Below are positions 11,373-22,565 of a stretch of 64,000 nt of DNA, piece by piece. A program made the translations under genes and the position numbers. The notes beneath the pieces are model-generated. The model worked only from the letters and a program-made list of their open reading frames with translations, ran no database searches and was not told where the DNA came from. The stretch's first letter is position 1, and each line of letters opens with the position of its first letter. Origin of the DNA: Castanea sativa (Eukaryota; Streptophyta; Magnoliopsida; Fagales; Fagaceae); assembly GCF_040712315.1 (NCBI RefSeq), contig NC_134018.1, positions 10,932,835 through 10,996,834 of the forward strand, in the 5' to 3' direction.

Positions 11373-11573
11373 GAGAGGTTCTATGTCCACAACATTTTTA
11401 CAATATTTTCACAACAAATTCTAGGTGGTTAGTTGTTATTGGTTCAAATTTGAACCTAATACTAAGATTACTTTTTTGCCCCAACAATAATAACCAATAA
11501 CAACCTGCCACATAGGATTTGTTGTAAAAATGTTGTAAAAATGTTGTGGACATATCATTTCTCTTAATTTATA
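11373..11573. mobile_element. Mutator-like MITE, copy 4
   Basis: Inverted ends gagaggttctatgtccacaa and (reverse complement) gagaaatgatatgtccacaa. The 9-mer TTAATTTAT is at 11364-11372 and 11574-11582. It is in opposite internal orientation to copy 3: the gccccaac motif sits on the other side. Confidence 0.8.
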
Positions 11574-11582
11574 TTTGAATTT

Positions 11583-12500
11583 CAAATTTAGCAAATAAAC
11601 CGATTTGTCATTAAGGGAATTATTTCCTCAAATCACTTAAATGAACATTAATAAGATTTCTCTGGTTTCAAAAAAAAAAAAAAAAGAATTCTCTTAATTT
11701 TATTACTAGAAAAATATGCAAAGATTTTTTTTTTTTTTTTTTTTTAGTGGGGGTGGGGAGAATCTAAAATATTTAAAGTTAGCTATGCCACTTAGGGAAA
11801 GGTGAGACATCCTAGGATTTACAAAATTGAACATTCTCTTTACTTCTCCATGGATTTACAAAATTGAATATTCTCTTTATTTATCTAGATATATTTTCAG
11901 AAAATTCATAGATTAATAGCTATATCATCAATTAAATGTTTAAATTTTCAAATTATGTATAAAATAATTTTATAAATTAAATAGTAAATAACATGCGACT
12001 GACGTAAAATTTGACATGTATATTAAGAATATAAAGAATATATAATCCAATAATTAGATTTTCAAAATATGTAATTATGTTAGTATAGTTTAGTGGGAGT
12101 TTTAGCCAAACTTTATAAATGTATGATAGGAGCAAATTAATTAGACTAAAATTACAGACAAGCTTCCCCTGTATATGTTTGCCAAATTTGTGTTGAATGG
12201 AAATTGTCCTTTTATCTTATCCTTTCATCTTTTATTTATTTTTAACCATGTTTGGCTCTCTACTAGCCACATTTCATGGGCTTTAAAGAATATAAATATA
12301 CTCTTGAAAAAAAAAAAGGGAAAGAAAGAAGAAGAATACACCTGTCATTATATTTTCCCCCCTTTTAGAAATTCCTTATTATTAATTCCCATTAATTATT
12401 ATTTTTTTCAATCATAAAGTCTTTTTTTTTTGTTGAGATAAATAGAATTATACTCCAGTCTAATCTAAGTGTATATGTGTATAAAAGTTTTATTTTTAAT
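11583..12500. other. AT-rich 5' intergenic region of the expansin gene
   Basis: Holds A and T homopolymers (11671-11685, 11727-11746, 12308-12318) and a duplicated phrase (ggatttacaaaattgaa near 11815 and 11852). A TATAAAAG at 12480-12487 lies about 190 bp before the expansin start codon and could be its TATA box. This is only a motif match. Confidence 0.35.
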
Positions 12501-12670
12501 TCTCACAATTGTTAAGTTGTATAGATATAATAAGAATTAATATAATATTTTTTTTACCTTATTTGTTTTCCTTGACGCCTATAATTACCATCTCCTTGAC
12601 CTTGCTTAAGAATACAATAGTCTCTCTCTGCCCTCCTTCTCTTTCACTTTATCTTTATCAGTCAATAGTC

Positions 12671-14371
12671 ATGGCTAGGTCTCAAAATTTTTTTGCATGC
12701 ATAATATTCATGACTCTTTTTGTGATAGCCATGAGCAGGAAAATCAGCATTGGCAAGAAAATAACTAGTAATTGGATTGATGCACATGCAACGTTTTATG
12801 GTGACATGAATGGTGGAGGAACCATGCGTAAGTGTGTGTATATATATATATATATATATATTTTTGTTGAATAAGTACAATTATATTGTCATAACTAGGG
12901 GTGGAAGGAATTTAGCTATAACCCTAATTTTTTAAGAGTAGCGTACAATTTTAATATTTAGGGGTAATTACATTCCCTTTCTTTAAGGTTTAGGGAATGA
13001 CACTTTATCCCAAAATAGAAGGGAGAAAACCATCTTCCACTGACTTTATTTGACCAAACTCTTTTAAATTGATGTTAAAAATATTGGGTTGTTAAGATAT
13101 ATTTAGTGAGCAGTATATATATGAAGAGAATAGCGCTTTACTAAACAAGGTTAATAAGAGATTAAACCTTAGCATAATGAGATAGTAAGCACCTATGTTT
13201 GGCAATTGAAATTTGAATACTATCAGTTGAATATGTAGTACAATCTTCAATTTAAGTCTGCTTGTTTACACACCAAATTGAATTGAGTTTATAATATGAT
13301 CTTTTTACTATTCATGGTTAGATTTAGATAACGAGATCTTTTAAAAATATGGAACATTTCGTTACTAATATTAATAGAAGGGGAGGAGTATTATTTTCTT
13401 CAAAATTCAAGGGAGGGGAGTATTTTTTTTTTCTTTCAATTAGAATCTAATCTGGATTCTTGATTAAACTTTCTTCCAGGTTCCATTTTAATATAATATA
13501 TATGATTTTCATAGTTAGAACCAAAAGTCTTGTTAATTTTTTCTTTGATAAATTGCATATTTTGTCATCAACCTTTTTTATATTTATTTTGAAATTGCTC
13601 TTGTAGTTTAAAGTGTTTTATTTTAATCTTTATATATTTTCAAAATTGTTTCAAAATGTTCTTTACAAGCATCAAATGGATAATAAAAAATTTTGTGGGT
13701 TATGAGTGTTAATTGCCAAGATTATAATTTCAAAGTTGAAACTTTATGTGACAGAGGGAGCTTGTGGGTATGGTGATCTTTTCCAACAAGGGTATGGCCT
13801 CGCGACAACAGCCCTAAGCACTGCATTGTTCAACAATGGAGCCACTTGTGGTGCTTGTTTTGAGATCATGTGTGTCAATGATCCACAATGGTGCATACCA
13901 AATGCTGGCACAATCACAGTCACTGCCACCAATTTTTGCCCTCCTAGCTCTAACCCTAGTGGGAATTGGTGCAACCCCCCACTTCAACACTTTGACTTGT
14001 CCATGCCCATGTTCACAAAACTTGCACCAGCTAAAGCTGGGATTATCCCTGTTAAGTATCGTCGAGCCCCATGCATTAAGCAAGGAGGGGTTAGGTTTCA
14101 GATAACGGGAAATCCAAACTTTTTGCTTGTATTGTTGTACAATGTTGGAGGCGCTGGTGATATTTCTAATGTCAAAATCAAGGGCTCTAACACCGCTTGG
14201 ATTCAAATGTCACGCAAATGGGGCCAAAATTGGCAAACTGGCACACCATTGGTAGGGCAAAGCTTGTCATTCCAAGCCACTACTAGTGATGGAAAAATGT
14301 TGGAGTTTGACAATGTTGCACCTCCTAATTGGCAATTTGGTCAAAATTATCAGGCCAAGATTAATTTTTAG
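12671..14371 (+). CDS. EXPA: Alpha-expansin (EXPA family), two exons
   Basis: Exon 1 is 12671-12827 and exon 2 is 13755-14371. The junction restores the family phrase TMQGACGYG exactly, giving 257 residues, normal for the family. An N-terminal signal peptide (about residues 1-21, hydrophobic [15 protein letters not shown]) is followed by the DPBB/GH45-like domain with HATFYGD, the cysteine series ([24 protein letters not shown]) and HFDLSMPMF with the conserved HFD. The C-terminal carbohydrate-binding domain has [18 protein letters not shown] and WGQNWQTG. Expansins act in the cell wall, loosening cellulose-hemicellulose contacts at acid pH without hydrolysis. The intron (927 bp) contains a TA repeat just after the donor and AT-rich repeat-like DNA. 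The start is the first ATG before the signal peptide. I see no disruption, so this looks functional. The specific EXPA number cannot be given. Confidence 0.95.
12836..12860. repeat. (TA)n microsatellite in expansin intron
   Basis: Alternating TA begins about 10 bp after the exon 1 splice donor. Confidence 0.85.
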
Positions 14372-14584
14372 AAGTTCACTAGTATTTTGTCCTTAGTTGA
14401 TTTCTAAGCAATGTTACGTTGTCTAAATTTTGTATTCCATCCTACCATTAAAGCAAGTATGTGAAAATTTCATATATTTTCAAACATAATCAAAACAAGA
14501 GATTTATGAACTATTAAACTATATCTTTATAAGTTTAACGAACAAATAAATGGAATTTTATAATTGTGCTTGTATTATACCTTA

Positions 14585-16298
14585 GTGGTTGCTAGCATCA
14601 AAGTTTTCGATGTGGAATTCAAGAAATTTTCTGCATTGTTTCCAAATAAGGTGGCTAGCAATGATCCAGTTTCATCACATAAATCAACTTCAATTTGACA
14701 CCTAAAATAAAAATTATAATAAATAAGCAATCAAATAGTAAGAGTTATTATGGAATTATTGACCAAAAGAAAGGTTATATCTTTGATAGTGTACATGGCT
14801 AGGTTTAGCGACAACCTCTTCCTTGCAAAATAGGCATCAAAATGGCTCATTGTATTCAACACTAGTACCTTTGTTACATTTGTTGTATGCCATGTACTAG
14901 AATTTTTTATCCAACTTTTTGTCAAAGATCGATGCTCTAACCCAAAAGTTACCTGTTGTATTCATTGAATATAATTTTTGCCTCTTTACTCGCCGGGTTT
15001 TTGTAAAAACAAAATTTATATAAGAGAGAGAAAATTATATTACCGTTTTAGGCAAAGTTGCGATAGCACCAATATCTGTCAAATTTTCCATTCGTGGCAT
15101 TATAGAGGTACTAGATGAAGATGCAGGATCAAGTTTTTTGCTAATGATATCCTCAAGCAACTTTTCATTCCTAGCAGCCTTATGGGGATGGAAAAAAAAA
15201 ATAGAGAGTGATAAATATACACACAAAAGATAAGAAATGACTAACAATCTTAGTGGAGATTTAGAAATATGCAAAAAAAAAAAAAAAAAAAAGCCTATGA
15301 TTATAAGTAGTCCTATGTGCAACAACCAAAGATTGTATCATTCCATTCAATTAAAACCATTTATTTATTTTTAAATAAAAAATTACATACAACCACCAAA
15401 GAATGTGTCATTTTATTCCAGTAAAGGGACTCATTAGATTAAAGTCACTTGTGAAATCAAAATATTTACAACTAGAGCAATGATATTAATCATGAAAAAG
15501 AGGATTTGAAGAAATTAATTAGATTAAGATGTTTGTTATAATTCAAGTAAAAAGGTAAAATAAGCTACGAAATATCTTAAGAATTTATAATCTTAGGGAA
15601 GAAGTTCATAAGAGATTCAAAATTTACCATCCTTCCAATGCAATTGCTTTAGAATGATTTGGATTTATGACAAAGGAGCTGGATGGCTTAGTTGACAGAA
15701 AGATTCCTACAATTAATATAAATATCTTATTAGATAGATGTTTTTAGTTTATAAAGAAAAAAGATTTTGGAAATCTTTTACCATTATGCGAAACCACTTT
15801 CAATCTCATTGCTATAATATTAGGTTTGTAATTGATAATCTCCAAAATAGTTGTTGATTCATTCGTGAAAAACTGGTCCCACATTGTTAAACCAACAGGC
15901 TTAAGGCTGAAACATATAAATCCAATTATAGTAATCAATATTTGTGTAGTACTTAGATCATATTTCATTATAATGAATATAAGTTTAATAATTATGCTTT
16001 AAAAATATTCTTTTCACTGTTAATTTTCTTGGCTATCTATATAAACTAATTAGATTGACGCAAAAAAAAAAAAAATGTAAAATGTAACTAATTATATGAA
16101 AAAACTGGATAGTGTATAATATTATTAATTTTTGTTTCTAACCTCTTTATCAATCAATATAAGCCTCTGATATGCGCTGACACCTTGCGTTGATGTTCGT
16201 GGCATTGTTTTTCCAGCCACTAGAACTTTAACTTTCCAATTTTTCATCTCGAGGTGAATGTCCTTAACGGAATTGTAAATCGTCCACATCCTAGTCAT
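14585..16298 (-). pseudogene. Replication protein A 70 kDa-like (RPA1) gene, decayed
   Basis: Reading 5' to 3' on the minus strand: 16298-16143 opens with ATG and encodes WTIYNSVKDIHLEMKNWKVK and a VAGKTMPRTS-like stretch, the first OB-fold region of plant RPA70-like proteins. 15906-15782 encodes LKPVGLTMWDQFFTNES and RLKVVSHNG. 15710-15624 continues in phase with IFLSTKPSSSFVINPNHSKA. 15190-15050 encodes AARNEKLLEDIISKKLDPAS. 14930-14800 carries a C4 zinc-finger-like part (YNKCNKG, then CLFCKEE) with a TGA inside. 14700-14585 encodes CQIEVDLCDETGSLLATLFG. Intact proteins bind single-stranded DNA in replication and repair. The internal stop, missing OB segments and unclear phases argue for a pseudogene. 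Such copies are often carried by Helitrons, but I found no Helitron ends. Confidence 0.72.
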
Positions 16299-16809
16299 TT
16301 GAGAATAGGAGAAAGGAGAAACATTGCATTAGTTTTTTATTTTTATTCAGTAGGTAAACCATTTGAATAAGAAATATAGATCAAAATTTTGTATAAATTA
16401 TAAATTCTATTAGTTACAATTAAGTTATCTTATTGCTTTTAAACAATAAGAGCAAGAGCATATTTGTATCAGCAAGTAATATTAATGTTATCACAATACA
16501 AATTACAAACATAAAAACAAAAATACATAAAATAAAAAATAGAAACTCATTAAAAAAAATAATCTTAACCAGGAAACAAATCAAAACAAAATTTAGATGA
16601 GAAAAGCCAAGAAACAGATAGGAGAAAGAGAGATCGAAGAGATATATACTTTCTCTAAGGAGAACCTCACTGTGATTTTCAAAGGGATGGAAGAGGGTAT
16701 GAGGATGCTTGGAGGGGTCCTTTCCGCACCTACAAAGTATCTATACATCTATATAAATGAAAAAACTGATTTGGGCAGTGGTATTGATAATAGAATGCTA
16801 TGGCATAAC
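16299..16809. other. AT-rich intergenic DNA upstream of the RPA1-like pseudogene
   Basis: Contains A-rich and purine-rich stretches (for example 16596-16640) and a short open frame without recognisable similarity. Confidence 0.35.
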
Positions 16810-16815
16810 AATCTA

Positions 16816-17060
16816 GAGAAGAAGCAGTCATGATTTTTTTTCCTATGAACCTAACAGCGAGGTAATCCAGGTCATAAATTTTGGAGAAAAAATTGACTTG
16901 TGTGTCCATATGGATAAGTAAAAAAACATGTATGCCGGTAAAATTTAAAGAAGAAGCAATCATGATTCCCATTTTTTTTTCCTCTCTGAACCCTAATAGC
17001 GAGCTAATCCAGGTGATAAACTTGGGAGAGAAAAAATTGACTTCTGTGTGTATATGGATA
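16816..17060 (+). repeat. Imperfect tandem duplication of about 110-140 bp
   Basis: The block from gaagaagcagtcatgatttt (16816) to ccatatggataa (about 16917) recurs from gaagaagcaatcatgattcc (16951) to tatatggataa (about 17061), with small indels. The second copy ends at the insertion site of the Mutator-like element. Confidence 0.75.
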
Positions 17061-17067
17061 AACAAAA

Positions 17068-18511
17068 GGCGTAAATGCACTTTTAGTCCCTACATTTTGC
17101 ACTTTTTTCATTTTGGTCCCTACATTTTATTTTTACCATTTTTAGTCCCTAAACCAATTAACGCTGGACATTTAAGTCCTTGAAGCACTATTCCATCAGC
17201 CAACTAATGGGGAAACTGACGTGAGTATTAAAATATTATTAAAAAAATTATTTACATTTTTTAAATGCCAAAATTAAAAAAAAAAAATCAATTACTCAAT
17301 TTTTTACAAGTTCTTCCCAAATTCGAGAAATAAACCCAGTACCCAAACCAATATATGACAAACCCAGAATTTAAATCCAGCAACCAAATTGTTTTCAAAA
17401 AAAAATCCAGCAACCAAATCTAATTTCTATCAAATCTAGAAAAACAAGAAACAAATCAAAGAAACCAACAGTGCATGTCAAAGAGAACAAGAGCAAACCC
17501 AGAATCAAACTTCACCTTCTCACAATCAAACCCAGAACAAGAGCAACAATACCCAGCAAACTTCATGTTCTCACAATCAAACCCACCACCACCATCGATT
17601 AAGAGCAAGTCAAACCCAACCAAACAAACCCATCTCTTAGCAACCAAATACAGCAACAAGTAACAAAAAACTCAAACGGCATCATTTTTGCCTCCTCAAA
17701 TCCAACGAAATCATTTCACACCACCAACCCTAACTCCTCCAAAATGATGCCGTCAAACCCCACTATTTTTGCCTCCTCGGCCACTCCGTCCACGCGTCGC
17801 CCGAACTCACCGCCAATACCATATTCGAGACTCTCGAGAAGTAAAGCGAATTAGACTCTGAGGTAGGGACTGGATCGGGTGGGGCCGAGGCGGAGGAGGA
17901 GGAGTCAGGTTCGAAGATCAGGCGCCAGGAGCCAGGGTTGAGCTTGTCCTCGGACTTGTGAGGTGAGTGGGACTCAGAGCCGAACTCGTCCCACTTGGAC
18001 GAGTCATAGGGAGTGGTGGGATCAGGGGGCCAGTCGGAGGAGGAGGATGAAGTGGCGTCTTTGAGATCGTCTTAAGAGAGAATGAAGATGAAATGGTGAG
18101 CGGTGAGTGAGAGTAGAGAGAGAGTATGAGTTTCTATTCTTTTGCTGGGTTTTTGTTCTTTGTTTCCGTGGGGTTTGAGTGCTGGGTGTTGGGTGCTGGG
18201 TTTCTATTCTTTGATTAAGAGAGAGAGTATTGGTTTAGGTGCTGGGCTTATTTTTCAGATTTGGGAAGAACTTGTAAAAAATTAAGTAATTAATTTTTTT
18301 TTTAATTTTGGCATTTAAAAAATGTAAATAATTTTTTTAATAATATTTTAATGCTTATGTCAGTTTCCCCGTTAGTATGCTAACGAAATAGTGCTTCAAG
18401 GACTTAAATGTCCCGCGTTAATTGGTTTAGGGACTAAAAGTGGTAAAAATAAAATGTAGGGACCAAAATGGAAAAAGTGAAAAATGTAGGGACTAAAAGT
18501 GCATTTACGCC
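17068..18511. mobile_element. Mutator-like element (Pack-MULE candidate) with long TIRs
   Basis: The left 17068-17350 is the inverted match of 18228-18511, with only scattered differences (both begin ggcgtaaatgcacttttagt). A perfect 9-bp duplication, TAAACAAAA, flanks it at 17059-17067 and 18512-18520. Long TIRs of nearly 300 bp plus a 9-bp TSD identify a MULE. At 1444 bp it is too short for a MURA transposase. The centre (17690-18060) is far richer in G and C than its surroundings and holds an uninterrupted minus-strand frame, as expected of an element that has captured host gene DNA. Confidence 0.88.
17763..18071 (-). other. Captured GC-rich open frame inside the MULE, function unknown
   Basis: On the minus strand a 102-codon frame runs from just after a TAA at 18074-18072 to a TAG at 17765-17763, with no ATG near its beginning. 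It encodes a Ser/Pro/Asp-rich protein with the stretches SSSSSDWPPDPTTPYDSSKW, LNPGSWRLIFEP and YFSRVSNMVLAVSSGD. High GC and bias towards G/C third positions contrast with the AT-rich flanks, so it probably derives from an exon of a host gene. I do not recognise the family. It has no start codon and is unlikely to be a gene by itself. Confidence 0.5.
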
Positions 18512-18520
18512 TAAACAAAA

Positions 18521-18602
18521 AACATGTGAGAAAAAAAAAAAGACAAAACACTTTCCTCTTTTCCCTTTTTCTTCTCTTTCTCTATCAGTTGGCTCATAGC
18601 TA

Positions 18603-18633
<31 letters not shown>

Positions 18634-19376
18634 TTCATCTCTATATCTCACCCTATTCTCTATTTTTGGCTATGAACAAGTTTAGTAGCTAAACAAAATG
18701 ACTAAAGAGAGACAAAGGGCAGTATTCAGGAAACATCTACATTCTAGGGTTGATAGGAAAAAATACAAAAAGGTCCCAAAGACTTTTAGCCTACCCCATG
18801 CACTTAGGATTCAACATAGTAATATCATCAAAAAAGCAAAACGTGTGGCAACAGAATAAAGAGCAGCCAAAACTGTAGATCTGATGACAATAAAAACCAA
18901 AAAGGGCCACACCGATTTTTCAGCTCATACATGCACTTTACTGTAATTTAAGCTCTATAAATTGAAGCTGCTGTTTTAACCCATTACTTTGTCATTTTTG
19001 CCATACACAAGCACCTCAACTATCCTTTTTTATATAGAGTATAGATATGTTGCAACTTGCAAAGATAAATTAATCGAAAGTCCAACTTGCAGTTTAAACA
19101 ATTTATTGATAACATATCTATTGATATTTAATTTTCTAGAAATTTTGCAAGCATAAAAGATATAAAAAGAAAATATAATCCAATGGTAAATTTGTCAAAA
19201 TTTACCTCCAATAAAAATATATTAAGTAAAGTTGTAGTCTTAGGCTATAAACAATCTTGTAACTAAACTTTATTCTTTAATATTTTATTTTTTTTAATAG
19301 TAAATCATGCCAAATATATAACAATTAACAAGTTAATGAAGGAGTTATGTTTCATTTATTTCTCTCCCTTAGCCAA

Positions 19377-19439
<63 letters not shown>

Positions 19440-19865
19440 AAAGTATTCATTTTATTATATAACTATATTCTGTACTATATTTAAGATAATTTCACTCTTT
19501 GAACTGGATTTTTATGTGATTAAAAAATACCCATATTAATGAATGGTAACTTCTCTTAAAAATAGGGTTATAAATGTCAAATAACAAATTTCATTTTGAA
19601 TTCAAAATGAGAACTCCTAAAATTTAGGATTTCTTTTCCTTCATGTTCATCTTTTTATTCCCTAAAATTTAGCATTTTTTATTCATTTTTCAATCAAAAT
19701 AAAAGTAAAATACCCCAATTAAAAAATAAAAATAAAAAACTAAGAGAACTCCTAAAATTTAGCCTTCTTTCCCCTCATGTTCCATCTTATTTTTTCTACT
19801 AAAACTTTTTTCTATCTTGCTATATTACTTTCAAATACATGTTCAAAAAAGAAATTTTAGTTAAT
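18521..19865. other. AT-rich intergenic DNA
   Basis: Contains a (TTC)n run at about 18606-18635, a long AAT repeat (19377-19434) and a duplicated phrase cctaaaatttagcattttt/cctaaaatttagccttcttt near 19660 and 19750. No gene seen. Confidence 0.4.
19377..19434. repeat. (AAT)n microsatellite, about 19 units
   Basis: Uninterrupted trinucleotide array. Confidence 0.95.
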
Positions 19866-19869
19866 GCTT

Positions 19870-20670
19870 ATATCTAAGGGTCACCAAATAGCCCATGGCC
19901 CACGGCCCGCGGCCCGACCCAAAACCTCGATGGCTAATCGGGTTAATGGGCGGCCCAGCTCATTGTTATTGGGGTCCATAGGTAGCCCACTAGCCAAGTG
20001 GGTTAGGCCGTGGGCTAGTTTTTATGCCCATGAGCTCTCGGTGGGTTAGCCCAGTAGCCTTGCTTGTTGGCCTAACTCATTGTCTAGCTCAATAACTCAT
20101 AATTCATAACAAAAATATATAAGAGGTGTATGAAAGATTGATCTTAAGACATTATAGATGAATTTTTTAAGAGAAATCCCCCAACCACTGATACTTAAAG
20201 TGATTTTGCTAAATTTAGTTTACTAAATATATATTTTTCTAGAAGTCTAGCAACTTTGAATTAACCATTTGACATTTTTTTTAAGATAAAAATAAAAAAC
20301 CATTTAAAGCATTAATAAAAAAAAATTAAATAGGTTTCCATCAGCAAAACAAAAAATTAAATAGAGTCGAATGTAAAAAAAAATAATTATAATTAAGTAT
20401 TAAATTCTTTGATTATTTCCTTATAAAAAAATAGATTGATTATTTCCTTATAAAAAAATCTATTCTTTTCTTATAAAAATAATAAAATAATATGCTAACA
20501 CAAGCCCATGGGTAGCCCATTAGGCCCAACCTAGTAGCCCAGCCTGCTAAAGACAAAATGGGCAACGCCAATGGGCTGAAATTTTCTCTTTCAGCCAAGC
20601 CCAACCTGGCCCATTAACTAGTTAATAGCCCATTATACCTAGCCCAATGTGACCATGGGCCAGACAACAA
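19870..20670. mobile_element. Possible non-autonomous hAT-like element
   Basis: Both ends are dense in the words gcccatgg, gggcta and agcccatt in both orientations, separated by an AT-rich centre, like the subterminal repeats of plant hAT elements. I could not match terminal inverted repeats or find an 8-bp duplication. Confidence 0.35.
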
Positions 20671-20689
20671 ATTCTTGCATAAAATGTCA

Positions 20690-21473
20690 AGTGCAACAAA
20701 TTTAAGCTTGTTAGATTTGACATCTATATCAAATATATAATTACATAAGTAATTAAATAAACAAACATTTTTGTCATACAAAGTTCTAATGAAAGAATGC
20801 TACACATACATATATTTTCAAAATTGATTGATATGTGTAACATATAGGTATAGTTGAGTTGTTTTATCACTAACCATCATAAGAAAAAAAAAAAAAAGAA
20901 TCCCGTATAATTTTTAATCCATTAAAATAATCACTAAAAATATAAGTTTAAAATGTGATAACAAAGAAATAGGATAAACACTAATTCTTAAAAAGAAAAA
21001 CTTACAGTAAGTTGAGATGGTAACACAAATAACCTTTGTTGTTTGGAGAAAAATAGGAATACACTCATCCCCCTTCCCCTATACATGTGTGTCTTAGATA
21101 GTATTGTTTATCAAAAAAAAAAAAAAAAACAATGGGATTACAACTTTCTTTCAAAATTGGACAGAGACTCATGCTGATAACGTGTTATGAAATAAGGGAA
21201 ATAGATAAAACTAAGTGAGAAGAGAATAAGGAATATATATAGATAAACTCTTGTATTGAAATGGTCATCCACAATTTTAAGTTGATTTATATATATATAT
21301 ATATAACCTTAGGATGCTTGTGGAGTAGGTTGTAATAATGAGCACAATTATGAATATACATCTCCCCTTCAAACTTTACTCATTCCAAACTTTGAGTCCA
21401 AATCTTCTATCTCATTTTTCCTACTCCACTCTATGCTCTACCAATAAAAATTTACCACAAGCACACCTATTGA
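20690..21473. other. AT-rich intergenic DNA
   Basis: Low-complexity A runs (20886-20897, 21114-21130) and a (TA)n near 21290-21304. Nothing recognisable as a gene. Confidence 0.4.
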
Positions 21474-21565
21474 TTTTTTTTTTTTTTTTTTTAAGGAAGA
21501 AGACCAGAAATTTTTTATTCAAATGTGGCGAAATCCGCCTAAATTACATTGTGAATTTGTGGTGG

Positions 21566-22351
21566 AGCATCCTCCGCCCATACAACATAATCTACTCTGT
21601 TTGCAGCATACTTAGCTAGACTATGAGCAACCATATTACCTTTTCTCCTTGTGTGAGAGTAACGTAATTGAGTAAAAGACATAGAAATAAATTTGGCATC
21701 CTAAATAAACAAATTGTGTGTTGCGAGAGTGCTTTCCTCCTATTTGAGTGCCTTAATAATGATCTCTGAGTCTCCCTCAAGAATTGCTTCCTTGAAATCC
21801 AATTCTGCAGCAAACTGTAAGGCCCTTGCTGCAGCTAAGGCTTCAACTTCCGTTGCTGTATAGGCTTGGGGTAGCAACTGTGAGAGGGATGCGAGAATGA
21901 GTCCTTGCGAATTCCTTATTACAACACCAATTCCATATTTGTTTGCCTCTTGAAAAATGGCCCCATTGAAGTTGATTTTGATCAAATTTGGTATTGGAGG
22001 AAACCATTGGGCCCATTGTCTAGGTGCTTTGAGGGTGGAGGCTGGACAGCTAAATTCTTGCTGCCGTTCAATAGCAAGCCGTGCTAATTGGTGAAGGCTG
22101 CAATGCACTTGTTGAGTTCGAATCTGGTTCCTTTGGCTCCATACCGACCAAACTATCATTGCAAACATCTCTGCATCTACATTATTCTGCAACACCCATC
22201 TCACCAGCTCTTTGAAATTTGCAAAGGAATTTTCTCTTAGGTAACTCCACAAGCTTGTATCCGACCAAACTTCATCCAAGATCAGACACGACCATAAGGC
22301 ATGTAAGGTTGTTTCTGGAGCTGCATCTCTCACACATAGGATTACCAACAA
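21566..22351 (-). pseudogene. LINE RNase H domain
   Basis: Encodes IKINFNGAIFQEANKYGIGV (the usual first catalytic Asp of the NFDGA motif is Asn here), TEVEALAAARALQFA, LEGDSEIIIKALK, a stop, then YSHTRRKGNMVAHSLAKYA. A short 3' UTR and the A tail follow. Inactive by two stops and the Asp-to-Asn change. Confidence 0.8.
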
Positions 22352-22565
22352 CTGTCTGCCTAGAAAGATTGGCTTTTGTAGGCAAGGAATTTTTGCAGGC
22401 CCGCCACAACTAATTCTTCACTTTATTCGGGGAGTTTAAGGACCAAACCCTTCTCCACAATTCTTTGTCTTGGTTTGCAACAACTAAGGAAGAATCTAAA
22501 TTTTCCTCATCCTTAAAAAACCAGTAGCCTGGCTTACAAGTGTACCTTCCATTCTGTGAAAAGGG

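Noticed and set aside
13744..14206. Open frames antisense to the expansin exon 2
   Set aside because: They overlap a strongly conserved coding exon and show no domain. They are shadows of the expansin frame.
19336..19539. Frame with a poly-isoleucine stretch
   Set aside because: It is the translation of the AAT microsatellite.
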